A program made the translations under genes and the position numbers. The notes under the pieces were generated by a model. It was not told the origin of the DNA and did no database searches. It saw only the letters and a list, made by a program, of their open reading frames with translations. From Endozoicomonas gorgoniicola (lineage in GTDB: Bacteria > Pseudomonadota > Gammaproteobacteria > Pseudomonadales > Endozoicomonadaceae), in the NCBI RefSeq assembly GCF_025562715.2, contig NZ_JAPFCC010000001.1, positions 1 to 64,000 of the forward strand: a DNA stretch of 64,000 bases, read 5' to 3'. This document shows, in pieces, positions 16,328-23,195 of this stretch (positions within the stretch are counted from its first letter, which is position 1; each line of letters starts with the position of its first letter).

Positions 16328-16971
16328 CCACGTCCTATGGACGTGGTCATGAATGGTTGGCTCCGCCTGCCATGAACTACCCATGCTACTCCTTATCTCT
16401 GAGTTGTCCCCACAACTACTAGAGATAGGAAGTAGCATGAGTAGATTTGAAAAGTTAACGCATGTCATTTGGCATTGCCAATATCATATAGTTTGGGTGC
16501 CCAAATACAGGTTTCGAGTCCTGACCGGAGCCGTGAAAGCCGAGGTTCATAACAGTATTCAAGTATTTTGTAGTCAGCTTGGATGTACGGTAGTGGAACT
16601 GAACATCCAGAGTGACCATGTGCATTTGCTGGTAAAAGTGCCGCCGAAAGTTTCGATATCGACGCTCCTGGGAACGTTGAAGGGGCGAACAGCTTTGAGG
16701 CTGTTCACGAGATTTCCGTACCTCAAGAAGAAACCATACTGGGGCAATCACTTTTGGTCAAAAGGCTACTGTGTCGATACTGTCGGTGTAGATGCAGAAA
16801 TGATCCGTAAGTATGTGAAGTACCAAGAAAAGAAAGAACGTCTCCAACAGGAGATAGACTTCAGGAAATAACCTGCAATCTTGGGACAACTCTCACCAGC
16901 CTTCTCTGAAGGCTGGCGGTTTCAGCCCCCTTTTAGGGGGCATAAAGCAAAACCACGTTCTAAGAACGTGG
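16328..16971 (+). mobile_element. IS200/IS605-family element (tnpA only)
   Basis: The element is bounded by two related subterminal hairpins: CCACGTCC-TAT-GGACGTGG (16328-16346) and CCACGTTC-TAA-GAACGTGG (16953-16971). Between them lies a single Y1 transposase gene. A second palindrome, CCCCCTTTTAGGGGG (16927-16941), follows the gene and may terminate its transcript. No terminal inverted repeats or target duplication are expected in this family. It sits between an exported protein and rplY. The exact outer ends cannot be fixed without an empty site; a few bases outside the hairpins belong to the element. Confidence 0.8.
16437..16871 (+). CDS. tnpA: IS200/IS605-family transposase TnpA
   Basis: This 144-residue protein starts at ATG 16437; the longer frame from 16353 runs through the left-end hairpin region. 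It is a Y1 HUH single-strand transposase: IWHCQYHIVWVPKYR near the N-terminus, metal-binding HVH in QSDHVHLLVKVPP at about residues 60-64, and the catalytic Tyr in the helix MIRKYVKYQ near residue 125. YWGNHFWSKGYCVDTVG is the usual IS200 stretch before it. Full family length and no frameshift suggest it may still be active. Confidence 0.9.
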   Translation: MSRFEKLTHVIWHCQYHIVWVPKYRFRVLTGAVKAEVHNSIQVFCSQLGCTVVELNIQSDHVHLLVKVPPKVSISTLLGTLKGRTALRLFTRFPYLKKKPYWGNHFWSKGYCVDTVGVDAEMIRKYVKYQEKKERLQQEIDFRK

Positions 16972-17251
16972 ATCATTTACTTCCCTACTCTACAGAAACA
17001 GTTAAAAAGGTGCGCGTAAAAGATACCGACTATCACGATTTGAGCAGAATGCCTATTGGCGACTGAGGCTCATAAAAGCCAGATGTTCGGTGTTTTGTCG
17101 GGAAGGCAGCATTTACCGTAAATCCGAAAGATGGGTTTGGCAATTCAGCCGGTTTGTGGGTATGATACGTCGCCTTTATATCAGCCGCTGTTAAACTCCC
17201 ATAGTCTGGTCGCAAGATTGATGTGGAAGGGCGGCATTCTGGAGAAAGAAA
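16972..17251. promoter_or_regulatory. region between the IS element and rplY
   Basis: A short frame ending at 17066 (VKKVRVKDTDYHDLSRMP) could be the remnant of a gene cut by the insertion, but it is not identified. The 185 bases after it should hold the rplY promoter and leader; GGAGAAAG at 17241-17248 is the rplY ribosome binding site. No clear sigma70 promoter can be singled out. Confidence 0.35.
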
Positions 17252-17875
17252 ATGTCTGAAGCTATTACTCTGAACGCTATTGTGCGTAAAGATGTAGGGA
17301 AAGGTGCGAGCCGCCGCCTGCGTCACGAAGATAAAGTACCTGCCATCATCTACGGTGGTGAAGCTGAGCCTGTACAGGTTACCCTGGAAGGCAAGGCTAT
17401 CCGTAAGGCTCTGGAGTCTGAATCCTTCTACTCCCAGATCGTTAACCTGGATATCGAAGGTGCTGCTCAGCAGGTTATCCTGAAAGACGTTCAGCGTCAC
17501 CCGGCGAAAGAATTCGCTATGCACATGGACTTCCTGCGTGTAGACGCTACTCACGCGGTAACCACCCACGTACCTCTGCACTTCATCAACGAAGATGCCT
17601 GTGTTGGTGTTAAGGCTGGCGGTGCTATCACCCACGCTCGCGTTGAAGTTGAAATCAAGTGTCTGCCTGCTGATCTGCCAGAGTTCATCGAAGTGAACAT
17701 GGCTGACGTTGAGCTGGGTGGTCACGTACACCTGTCCGACCTGGCTCTGCCAGAAGGTGTACAGCTGGTAGCTATGCTGCAGGCCGAAGGTCATGATCTG
17801 GACGTTGCCAGCGTACAGAAGACCCGTGGTGCTGCTGAAGAAGACGAAGCTTCTGAAGAAGCTGGCGAAGAGTAA
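17252..17875 (+). CDS. rplY: 50S ribosomal protein L25 (general stress protein CTC type)
   Basis: This 207-residue long form of L25 has an N-terminal 5S rRNA-binding domain (residues 1-95, opening MSEAITLNAIVRKDVGKGASRR, with VPAIIYGG and VQRHPAKEFAMHMDFLRVDA) and the TL5/CTC C-terminal beta domain (about 96-190). It ends with an acidic tail rich in Glu. It binds 5S rRNA in the large ribosomal subunit. Codon use is strongly biased, as for a highly expressed gene. A good Shine-Dalgarno lies nine bases upstream. pth follows after a terminator-like hairpin. Confidence 0.97.
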   Translation: MSEAITLNAIVRKDVGKGASRRLRHEDKVPAIIYGGEAEPVQVTLEGKAIRKALESESFYSQIVNLDIEGAAQQVILKDVQRHPAKEFAMHMDFLRVDATHAVTTHVPLHFINEDACVGVKAGGAITHARVEVEIKCLPADLPEFIEVNMADVELGGHVHLSDLALPEGVQLVAMLQAEGHDLDVASVQKTRGAAEEDEASEEAGEE

Positions 17876-17930
17876 GATTCTGTCTTACTGTTTCCAGCAG
17901 TAATAGCTCTGGTTGAATTCTGAGCTGTCG

Positions 17931-17972
17931 AAAACAGCTTTCATTGCTTAAAGTGATGAAAGCTGTTTTTTT
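17931..17972 (+). terminator. rho-independent terminator after rplY
   Basis: Fourteen-base arms AAAACAGCTTTCAT (17931-17944) and ATGAAAGCTGTTTT (17956-17969) are followed by further T residues. The hairpin lies between rplY and pth and may act as an attenuator within the operon. Confidence 0.8.
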
Positions 17973-18023
17973 ATGTGTAGAATTTATACGTTTTCAGACT
18001 GTTTTCAGGAGTGAGTTTCGATT

Positions 18024-18623
18024 ATGGCTAAACCATCAGAGAACGCCATCCAACTGATTGTGGGCTTGGGAAACCCGGGCGCTCAGTACGATGATACCCG
18101 CCATAATGCTGGCTTCTGGTTTGTGGAAGAGCTGGCACGTGCTTACGGTGCTGTCCTGCAACCAGAAAAAAAGTTTTTTGGCCATGCCGCACGTATTTCC
18201 ATCAACGGTCAGGATGTCCGTTTGCTGAACCCGACAACGTTTATGAATCGCAGTGGGCAGGCCGTAGGCGCTCTGGCCACCTTTTATAAAATTCCGCCCC
18301 AGTCCATTCTGGTGGCGCACGATGAGCTGGACCTGCCTCCCGGTGTCGGGCGCCTGAAGCAGGGGGGAGGTCATGGTGGTCATAACGGGCTGCGCGATAT
18401 TATTGCTTCCCTGGGGAATAATAAGGACTTTCTGCGCTTGCGACTTGGAATTGGTCATCCGGGGAACAGTAAGGAAGTGGTGAACTATGTGCTGAACAAG
18501 CCGGCAGTCGCTGATCGCCAGAGAATTGATGCGGTGATTGATGAGGCGGTACGTGTAACGTCTGAAGTCGTTAACGGTGCGCGGCAGAAGGCGGTTCAGG
18601 AGTTGCACACCTTTAAAGGCTGA
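18024..18623 (+). CDS. pth: peptidyl-tRNA hydrolase
   Basis: The protein has 199 residues, the usual bacterial Pth length. It contains the family signatures LIVGLGNPGAQYDDTRHNAG (residues 11-30, with the catalytic His in TRHNAG), LLNPTTFMNRSG, and VAHDELDLPPGVGRLKQGGG followed by HGGHNGLRDI. It recycles tRNA from peptidyl-tRNA dropped by the ribosome and is essential. A GGAG Shine-Dalgarno precedes ATG 18024. The usual downstream partner ychF is displaced here by 7.4 kb of inserted DNA. Confidence 0.97.
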   Translation: MAKPSENAIQLIVGLGNPGAQYDDTRHNAGFWFVEELARAYGAVLQPEKKFFGHAARISINGQDVRLLNPTTFMNRSGQAVGALATFYKIPPQSILVAHDELDLPPGVGRLKQGGGHGGHNGLRDIIASLGNNKDFLRLRLGIGHPGNSKEVVNYVLNKPAVADRQRIDAVIDEAVRVTSEVVNGARQKAVQELHTFKG

Positions 18624-18643
18624 AGGTTAGAATGGGTCAGCTG

Positions 18644-18710
18644 GCCGAATCCCGAATCCCGAAGCCCGAAGCCCGAAGCCCGAAGCCCGAAGCCCGAAGC
18701 CCGAAGCCCG
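18644..18710. repeat. 7-bp tandem repeat (CCCGAAG)n
   Basis: Seven perfect copies of CCCGAAG from 18658 to 18706 are preceded by two variant copies (GCCGAAT, CCCGAAT) and followed by a partial CCCG. It lies in the gap between the convergent pth and ddl genes. Unit number is likely to vary by slippage. Confidence 0.95.
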
Positions 18711-18749
18711 TTGTTGGGTGCTGGCTGAGGGGTTCGGTCTGTAAAATAA

Positions 18750-19751
18750 TTACTGCTTTTTTGAGAGTTCAAGCTCTGGCAGTTCCCAATGGCCTGAAGT
18801 GGTTTTTTGTTTATGCCTTTTTAGTGCCTGATCAACCAGGCGGCAGACTAAATCTTCAAACTCAATGCCCGCATGTCGGGCGCTGTCCGGGAACAGGCTG
18901 GTGGGTGTCATGCCGGGCAGGTTGTTCAGTTCCGCCAGAATAGGGTCGCCAGACTCCGGTACAATAAAATCGGAACGGCTGATATCCCTGCAGCCAAGGC
19001 CGGTATGGGCCAGCAGGGTCAGTTCCTGCACACGCCTGTACTGTTCCGGTGGGATGGGGGCGGGGATAATATGGTCGCTCATGCCCGGGTTGTAACGGTA
19101 TTCGTAGCTGTACCAGGCTCCGTCACAGGTGGTGATTTCGATGACGGGCAGAACCTGTGTTGTGTCCAGCTCAAGTACGCCAGCGGTGATTTCCCTGCCC
19201 ACTATAAATTCTTCAACCAGCAGTTCATGGTCTTTGCTGAAGCTTTCGCGCAGGCAGGCTTTCAGTTGGTCATAACCCCTGGCGAACTGGATGCCGATTC
19301 CGGAGCCCTGAGAGAACGGCTTGATAATCACTTTGTCGCCCAGTTGCTCCAGGCAGTCGTTGACGTTCTTCTCAAGGTCATCTGAGGCGTAGATCACAAG
19401 GTCCTTTGCCAGCGGCATACCCAGATGGCTGAGAATCCGTTTGGTGGTCACTTTGTTCAGGGCGTTGGCGCTGGCCTGCGGGCGGGAGCCTATGTAGGGA
19501 ATCCCCATCACTTCCAATAAACCCTGAAGGCAGCCATCTTCCCCCTGTGGTCCGTAAGTGGCGGGGAATACGACATCGACTTCATGCCGGAGTAGTTGCT
19601 CAGGCAGTTGTTTATCCAGCTCAAGCTGGATAGCCTTGCCGTAGTGTCTGGTCAGTGACGGCATCAGCCGGTTGGCAGCAATGCGTGAAACTTCAGCTTC
19701 CGGAGAGGGGCCGCCGCTGATAACCGCCACGGTTTTATTCTTGTCAGGCAT
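18750..19751 (-). CDS. ddl: D-alanine--D-alanine ligase
   Basis: This 333-residue protein has an N-terminal SGGPSPEAEVS (the family's GG.S.E.eVS), VFPATYGPQGEDGCLQG, then the ATP-grasp domain with IIKPFSQGSGIGI, the EEFIVGREITAGVLE strand, a YRYNPG loop and the metal-binding end ILAELNNLPGMTPTS. It joins two D-Ala for peptidoglycan. HGxxGEDG is replaced by YGPQGEDG, so it belongs to a divergent Ddl group. It stands alone, reverse to pth, away from the division cluster where the main ddlB usually sits. It may be a second copy with altered specificity. Confidence 0.88.
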   Translation of the reverse strand: MPDKNKTVAVISGGPSPEAEVSRIAANRLMPSLTRHYGKAIQLELDKQLPEQLLRHEVDVVFPATYGPQGEDGCLQGLLEVMGIPYIGSRPQASANALNKVTTKRILSHLGMPLAKDLVIYASDDLEKNVNDCLEQLGDKVIIKPFSQGSGIGIQFARGYDQLKACLRESFSKDHELLVEEFIVGREITAGVLELDTTQVLPVIEITTCDGAWYSYEYRYNPGMSDHIIPAPIPPEQYRRVQELTLLAHTGLGCRDISRSDFIVPESGDPILAELNNLPGMTPTSLFPDSARHAGIEFEDLVCRLVDQALKRHKQKTTSGHWELPELELSKKQ

Positions 19752-20082
19752 TGAAAATCTCGTCGCTGTTTCTTTATTAAGAGCAAACTGGAAATAAAAT
19801 AGTGCAGCAAAAGATTAGTACAACCTTCGCTGTCTGTCTGGTTGATTAATACAGCCTCTGATATCTATGGCATACTTCCTCTGCTAAACCGGCCAGCCGA
19901 AAAAACATGAATTCCATTCTGCAACTCAGACTGAGATTGCTGTACACTCGTGCAATTATGAAATCCGACACTGAAGCTTCCGAGGCCTATGCTCCGCCAG
20001 GTTAATAAAGAACCATGGTTCATCTCTGGGCGGTAGCGTGGGTGTGATCAGGGAGTTGGTGGGGGCTCTGTATAATGTCATT
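19752..20082. other. intergenic region upstream of ddl
   Basis: It holds the ddl promoter side. A frame of 32 codons at 19907-20005 lacks a ribosome binding site and is not called. No RNA gene or terminator is seen. Confidence 0.4.
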
Positions 20083-20137
20083 CCGCTATCCGCTATCCGC
20101 TATCCGCTATCCGCTATCCGCTATCCGCTATCCGCTT
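20083..20137. repeat. 7-bp tandem repeat (CCGCTAT)n
   Basis: Seven perfect copies of CCGCTAT (20083-20131) are followed by a partial CCGCTT. It differs from the CCCGAAG array 1.4 kb away but has the same unit length. It lies just outside the cassette array. Confidence 0.95.
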
Positions 20138-20196
20138 CCGATCTGTTATAGCGGTCACTGAATTGTGGTCAAATATGGGTGTGTCGGGTTAATTTG

Positions 20197-20376
20197 TAAC
20201 GCTTAACCGAATCTGGCTAAGTTCTTTGTAGAATCAAGGTTTCGCAGAAGTCTGGTGTTGTGTGTTATGCAGACAAGAAGGTAGTTCTTGGGAAGTGTGA
20301 GTGTTATATGGGCTCACCAGATTTATTGTGAAAATTTGTACTCGTTTGGGGCTTTGTAGAAGTCTATTAAGCGTTA
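20197..20376 (+). repeat. attC-like site 0 (left edge of cassette array)
   Basis: TAACGCTTAA (20197-20206) and TTAAGCGTTA (20367-20376) are perfect ten-base outer arms with the R''/L''-L'/R' layout. The right core box GTTAGAT fits the integron consensus GTTRRRY. The 180-base length is at the long end for attC. The preceding cassette cannot be seen. The call rests mainly on the matching cassette ends described for cassette A. Confidence 0.6.
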
Positions 20377-20405
20377 GATTTTTAGCAAACAATGGAGTTA
20401 ATTAA

Positions 20406-21404
20406 ATGTCAAAAATTTCTCTCAATATGGAAATGGGAAATTTAATCTGTAGATTTGGAACTAAGAAAGTTTTACTAGATTTAGTCAATGAAATCGTTTT
20501 ACCTGGATTTTTAGATGATACTCTTGTTCGTTCATATGGTAAAACAAGTTATTTCTTTCATGATGTAAAACCAGTACTTTTAAACGAAAAAGGTAAAGAG
20601 CCAGTAGTTGCTGTAATTGGAAGATTAATTAAAGATACAACTTTAGAGCGAGAGCAGGTTTTTGAAAAAGGAAAAGGTATTGTTAGAAAGACTGGTGAAA
20701 TGGCTTCAGCGCCATCTGCAATGTTTTTATTGATTCTAAATAATCATAGATTAATCTATGTTCGAGAAACTAAAAATGCTCCAAAAATGGAAACATTTAG
20801 AGCAACTCTTCTTTCTTTTCTGCGAAATAAACATAAAAGCTATATTGATGCTTTACATAAAGAGAATAAATCGAAAAAGGTTACCAAAAACAAACTACTA
20901 GACGATACACCAAGACCCACAATAGAACTTATTCCATTAACCTCAGATGAAGATATTGAAACATTTGTCAAAAAATATGACGTATTGAAAAGTGTGGAAA
21001 TTTCTCTTTCTGACAGAAATGATGAGAGTGACAACGACCCATTTTTTGAAGCAATGCAAAAGCGCAAAGATGCAATGGGTAGTAAAAAATCCACTATAGT
21101 ACATAGTAATTCTAAGGGACTTGATAAAGCTGAAGTAATCGTAGAAATAAGTGAAGCTACAGAGCAAGGAAATCAAATTGTGAAATTAAGTGGTGTTGAT
21201 TGCAGTGGTGATATATTAAGAGGCAACAACGAAGAATTTCAATTAAGAAAGCATGTTGAAAAAGTTAGCAATAATAGCCAAAAAGCTGCTAATGAGCTAT
21301 TTACATCATTTCAAGAGCTTGTTGAAGATGGATTGGTAAAACTTCCACAAACATCCGAAAAGGCGAAAAAAATAATAGGTTCACTTGTTCAGAGGTTATT
21401 CTAA
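20406..21404 (+). CDS. RexA-like cytoplasmic protein of a two-gene cassette
   Basis: This 332-residue soluble protein is AT-rich, with GGAG nine bases before ATG 20406. The order of parts resembles phage lambda RexA: an N-terminal beta region, a strand pair in SAMFLLILNNHRLIYVRE, a helix with ETFRATLLSFLR, then IELIPLTSDEDIETFV and KSVEIS, and a charged helical C-terminus. The match is by pattern only. The gene begins 32 bases inside a cassette and shares one base (TAATG) with a membrane-protein gene. RexA senses phage replication complexes and signals the membrane partner RexB; a similar abortive defence role is proposed. Confidence 0.5.
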   Translation: MSKISLNMEMGNLICRFGTKKVLLDLVNEIVLPGFLDDTLVRSYGKTSYFFHDVKPVLLNEKGKEPVVAVIGRLIKDTTLEREQVFEKGKGIVRKTGEMASAPSAMFLLILNNHRLIYVRETKNAPKMETFRATLLSFLRNKHKSYIDALHKENKSKKVTKNKLLDDTPRPTIELIPLTSDEDIETFVKKYDVLKSVEISLSDRNDESDNDPFFEAMQKRKDAMGSKKSTIVHSNSKGLDKAEVIVEISEATEQGNQIVKLSGVDCSGDILRGNNEEFQLRKHVEKVSNNSQKAANELFTSFQELVEDGLVKLPQTSEKAKKIIGSLVQRLF

Positions 21405-22021
21405 TGAATTCTGCCAACTATGAAGCAAAGGAGTTAACTAAAGAGAAAAAATTGTGGGATATTTACTGGGCTTCTAGAAGATTACCACATAGTAAATTCA
21501 ATATTATTACAACATTGCTTGTCTTCATTGCTTTGATTTTAAATTCTTGGTTATCGCAGCAGCCTGTAGATGAAACATTGGCATTCGTTAGAAGCTTAGC
21601 TGATAGTGGTTTGTCAATATCGTTAAGTACGCTCGGCTTTTTATTATCGGGTTTCACGATATTTGCTACGATCTCTCAACCAACTTTATTTTTGAGAATG
21701 TCAGAAATACAAAACCCAGAGAGTGGATTATCATATTTAAAGCACAATTTTTTCATATTCCTTAGAGTATTTATATATTACATTGCTTTTGCAACACTGT
21801 GCCTGCTAGTAGCAGTACTTGGGCATAGTGGAGGTTTAATCTCACTACTCGCATCGTACTCGCCACACCCAGTTGAAGTAAAATTCGCTTTAGTGAAAAT
21901 ATCCTACATAGTGATTTGCACGTCGTATTATTTTTTATTAATGCAACTAAAATCATTTGTATTCAACATTTACCACGCTGTTATGACTTCTTTACGATGG
22001 GTAGCAGAGGGGTACGAGTAA
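21404..22021 (+). CDS. RexB-like membrane protein, probable effector partner
   Basis: This 205-residue protein has four predicted membrane segments: about residues 34-50 (FNIITTLLVFIALIL), 72-95 (ISLSTLGFLLSGFTIFA), 120-142 (IFLRVFIYYIAFATLCLLV) and 163-185 (ISYIVICTSYYFLL). Helix 2 (Ser/Thr/Gly-rich, followed by a polar segment) and the C-terminal ending with a helix just before the tail resemble RexB, an ion-channel-like protein. The start overlaps the RexA-like stop, so the two are translated together. It lies at the 3' end of the cassette, nine bases before the attC. Confidence 0.5.
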   Translation: MNSANYEAKELTKEKKLWDIYWASRRLPHSKFNIITTLLVFIALILNSWLSQQPVDETLAFVRSLADSGLSISLSTLGFLLSGFTIFATISQPTLFLRMSEIQNPESGLSYLKHNFFIFLRVFIYYIAFATLCLLVAVLGHSGGLISLLASYSPHPVEVKFALVKISYIVICTSYYFLLMQLKSFVFNIYHAVMTSLRWVAEGYE

Positions 22022-22029
22022 AAAAAATC

Positions 22030-22189
22030 TAACGAATAAGGATAGATTGTGCGCAGCCGCAATCTTATCCGGTTGTTGAACAAGCCTGGCCTTGACAACT
22101 GTTCAACAAATGGCTCAACAAATGCTTCCAGTTCGTTTCGTTCGCTGCGCGTACCCGACCGCCTTCGGCGCACAGCTTAACCGGTGTTA
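22030..22189 (+). repeat. attC-like site 1
   Basis: The outer TAAC (22030-22033) pairs with GTTA (22186-22189). Inner boxes TAAG/CTTA and TGTGCGC/GCGCACA follow in order on the two arms with unequal spacers, as in attC hairpins. The left core ATCTAAC exactly fits RYYYAAC and is the complement of GTTAGAT at the start of cassette A. The right core GTTATGTTGC starts cassette B and is matched by GCAACATAAC at its end. Confidence 0.7.
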
Positions 22190-22266
22190 TGTTGCAAATC
22201 AAAGTACAGCAAATAATCGATAGACTATAATTTGCTGTCGTATATACATTGGAGAAATATATAAGT

Positions 22267-22572
22267 ATGAAATTTACTATTGAAGGTAATGATTGCATGC
22301 CTCCGCTTTCAGGAGGTTATTTAATCATTTTACTTGATAACAAAGAAATACATGTTGTTAGTGTTCCATCTCCAAATATATTTGCAGATAGGCATCGAGA
22401 CAGCATTTCAGAAAATCACGATGAATTTGAAGACCCTGATGGCAATGGATTTGCAATATCAGTATGGTCTTCAAATATTGGTGTAGAATGGCAACTAGAT
22501 ATTACATCAAAAAACAATAAAGAAAGCTTAAAAGATCGTATTGGTGTGGAGTATCGCCCAAATGATTTCTGA
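22267..22572 (+). CDS. small protein paired with HEPN protein
   Basis: This 101-residue protein starts at ATG 22267, with GGAG 12 bases upstream; an in-frame TTG at 22249 is less likely. It has an N-terminal GGYLIILLDNKEIHVVSVPS strand pair, an acidic middle (DEFEDPDGNGF) and a central SVWSSNIGVEW. No family is recognised. It overlaps the HEPN gene by 11 bases, so it is the likely partner, perhaps the antitoxin, of that protein. It is the first gene in cassette B. Confidence 0.55.
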   Translation: MKFTIEGNDCMPPLSGGYLIILLDNKEIHVVSVPSPNIFADRHRDSISENHDEFEDPDGNGFAISVWSSNIGVEWQLDITSKNNKESLKDRIGVEYRPNDF

Positions 22573-23101
22573 CCATTGCAAAAGTATTTTTTATGAAGAA
22601 TTCTGTTCTGGAATAGAAGTAATAGAAAGCCAATGTAATGATGAGTTCCATAATAAGTTATATTTTTCAAATGTAATAAGCTTGATGGAAAAGTATTTGT
22701 ATGACCTCTTCATACATGAAATATCCTCAAATAGAAAAGCAATTGTAAGATTAGGGACGCAAAATAAATTTAGAACTGAATCTCTGAAAATACCTTACTT
22801 ACTTCATCATACAGTTGAAGAGTATTTGATTAATGCAATGAAAAACATGGTCTGGCATAGACTTAACGATATTGATGTTTTGTTCAAAAATGTAATTGGT
22901 ATAAAGATTAATATAAGTACAACACTTCTTGAAAATCTGAACATAAGACATCATATCATCCATAGAAATGGTTACGATCTTGAAGGAAATAAAGTATTAA
23001 TTGAAGATCAGGATTTACAAAGCTGTATAGCTTTGGTCGACTCTTTTGTATTTGATATAGATAAAAAATATCAGATTCAGGGACAAATGAAAAAATTGTA
23101 G
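22562..23101 (+). CDS. HEPN-domain protein, putative RNase toxin
   Basis: This 179-residue all-helical protein is read from ATG 22562. Near residue 140 it carries NIRHHIIHRNG, an R-x4-H motif, the catalytic signature of HEPN ribonucleases (RxxxxH), in the helix-ending position expected for MAE_28990/RiboL-PSP-like HEPN proteins. It lacks membrane segments. It is the second gene of an overlapping pair in an AT-rich cassette. HEPN proteins of this kind act as toxins or abortive-infection nucleases; the activity here is inferred. Confidence 0.6.
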   Translation: MISDHCKSIFYEEFCSGIEVIESQCNDEFHNKLYFSNVISLMEKYLYDLFIHEISSNRKAIVRLGTQNKFRTESLKIPYLLHHTVEEYLINAMKNMVWHRLNDIDVLFKNVIGIKINISTTLLENLNIRHHIIHRNGYDLEGNKVLIEDQDLQSCIALVDSFVFDIDKKYQIQGQMKKL

Positions 23102-23119
23102 GCCTCTGCATAAGCAACA

Positions 23120-23195
23120 TAACGCCTGGTTCAGCCGCGTGCCGAAGGCACGTCGGGTGGAGGGGCGCAGCCCCGAAACGAACTGGAACCATTTG
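23120..23195 (+). repeat. attC-like site 2, split by group II intron
   Basis: The left arm is TAAC-GCC-TGGTTCAG (23120-23134). The right arm is CTGGAACCA-TTTG (23183-23195), which continues across the intron with TTAGCC at 25130. The arms pair with one unpaired base, the extrahelical base typical of attC. The inner part holds GC-rich hairpins (GTGCC-GAA-GGCAC; GGGGC-GCA-GCCCC). Removing 23196-25129 restores the core GTTAGCC. This is the clearest attC of the four, about 80 bases without the intron. Confidence 0.85.

Noticed and set aside
17033..17794. A 253-codon minus-strand frame opposite rplY
   Set aside because: Antisense shadow of the highly biased rplY gene; no ribosome binding site and no recognisable domain.
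18632..18943. A plus-strand frame with KPEARSPKPEARS repeats
   Set aside because: The repeat is created by the 7-bp microsatellite in the pth-ddl gap; the frame runs into the reverse ddl gene.
19907..20005. A 32-residue frame upstream of ddl on the plus strand
   Set aside because: No Shine-Dalgarno, no homology visible and no partner.
18644..20137. The two 7-bp arrays as possible CRISPR
   Set aside because: Unit length is 7 bp with no spacers, so they are simple microsatellites.
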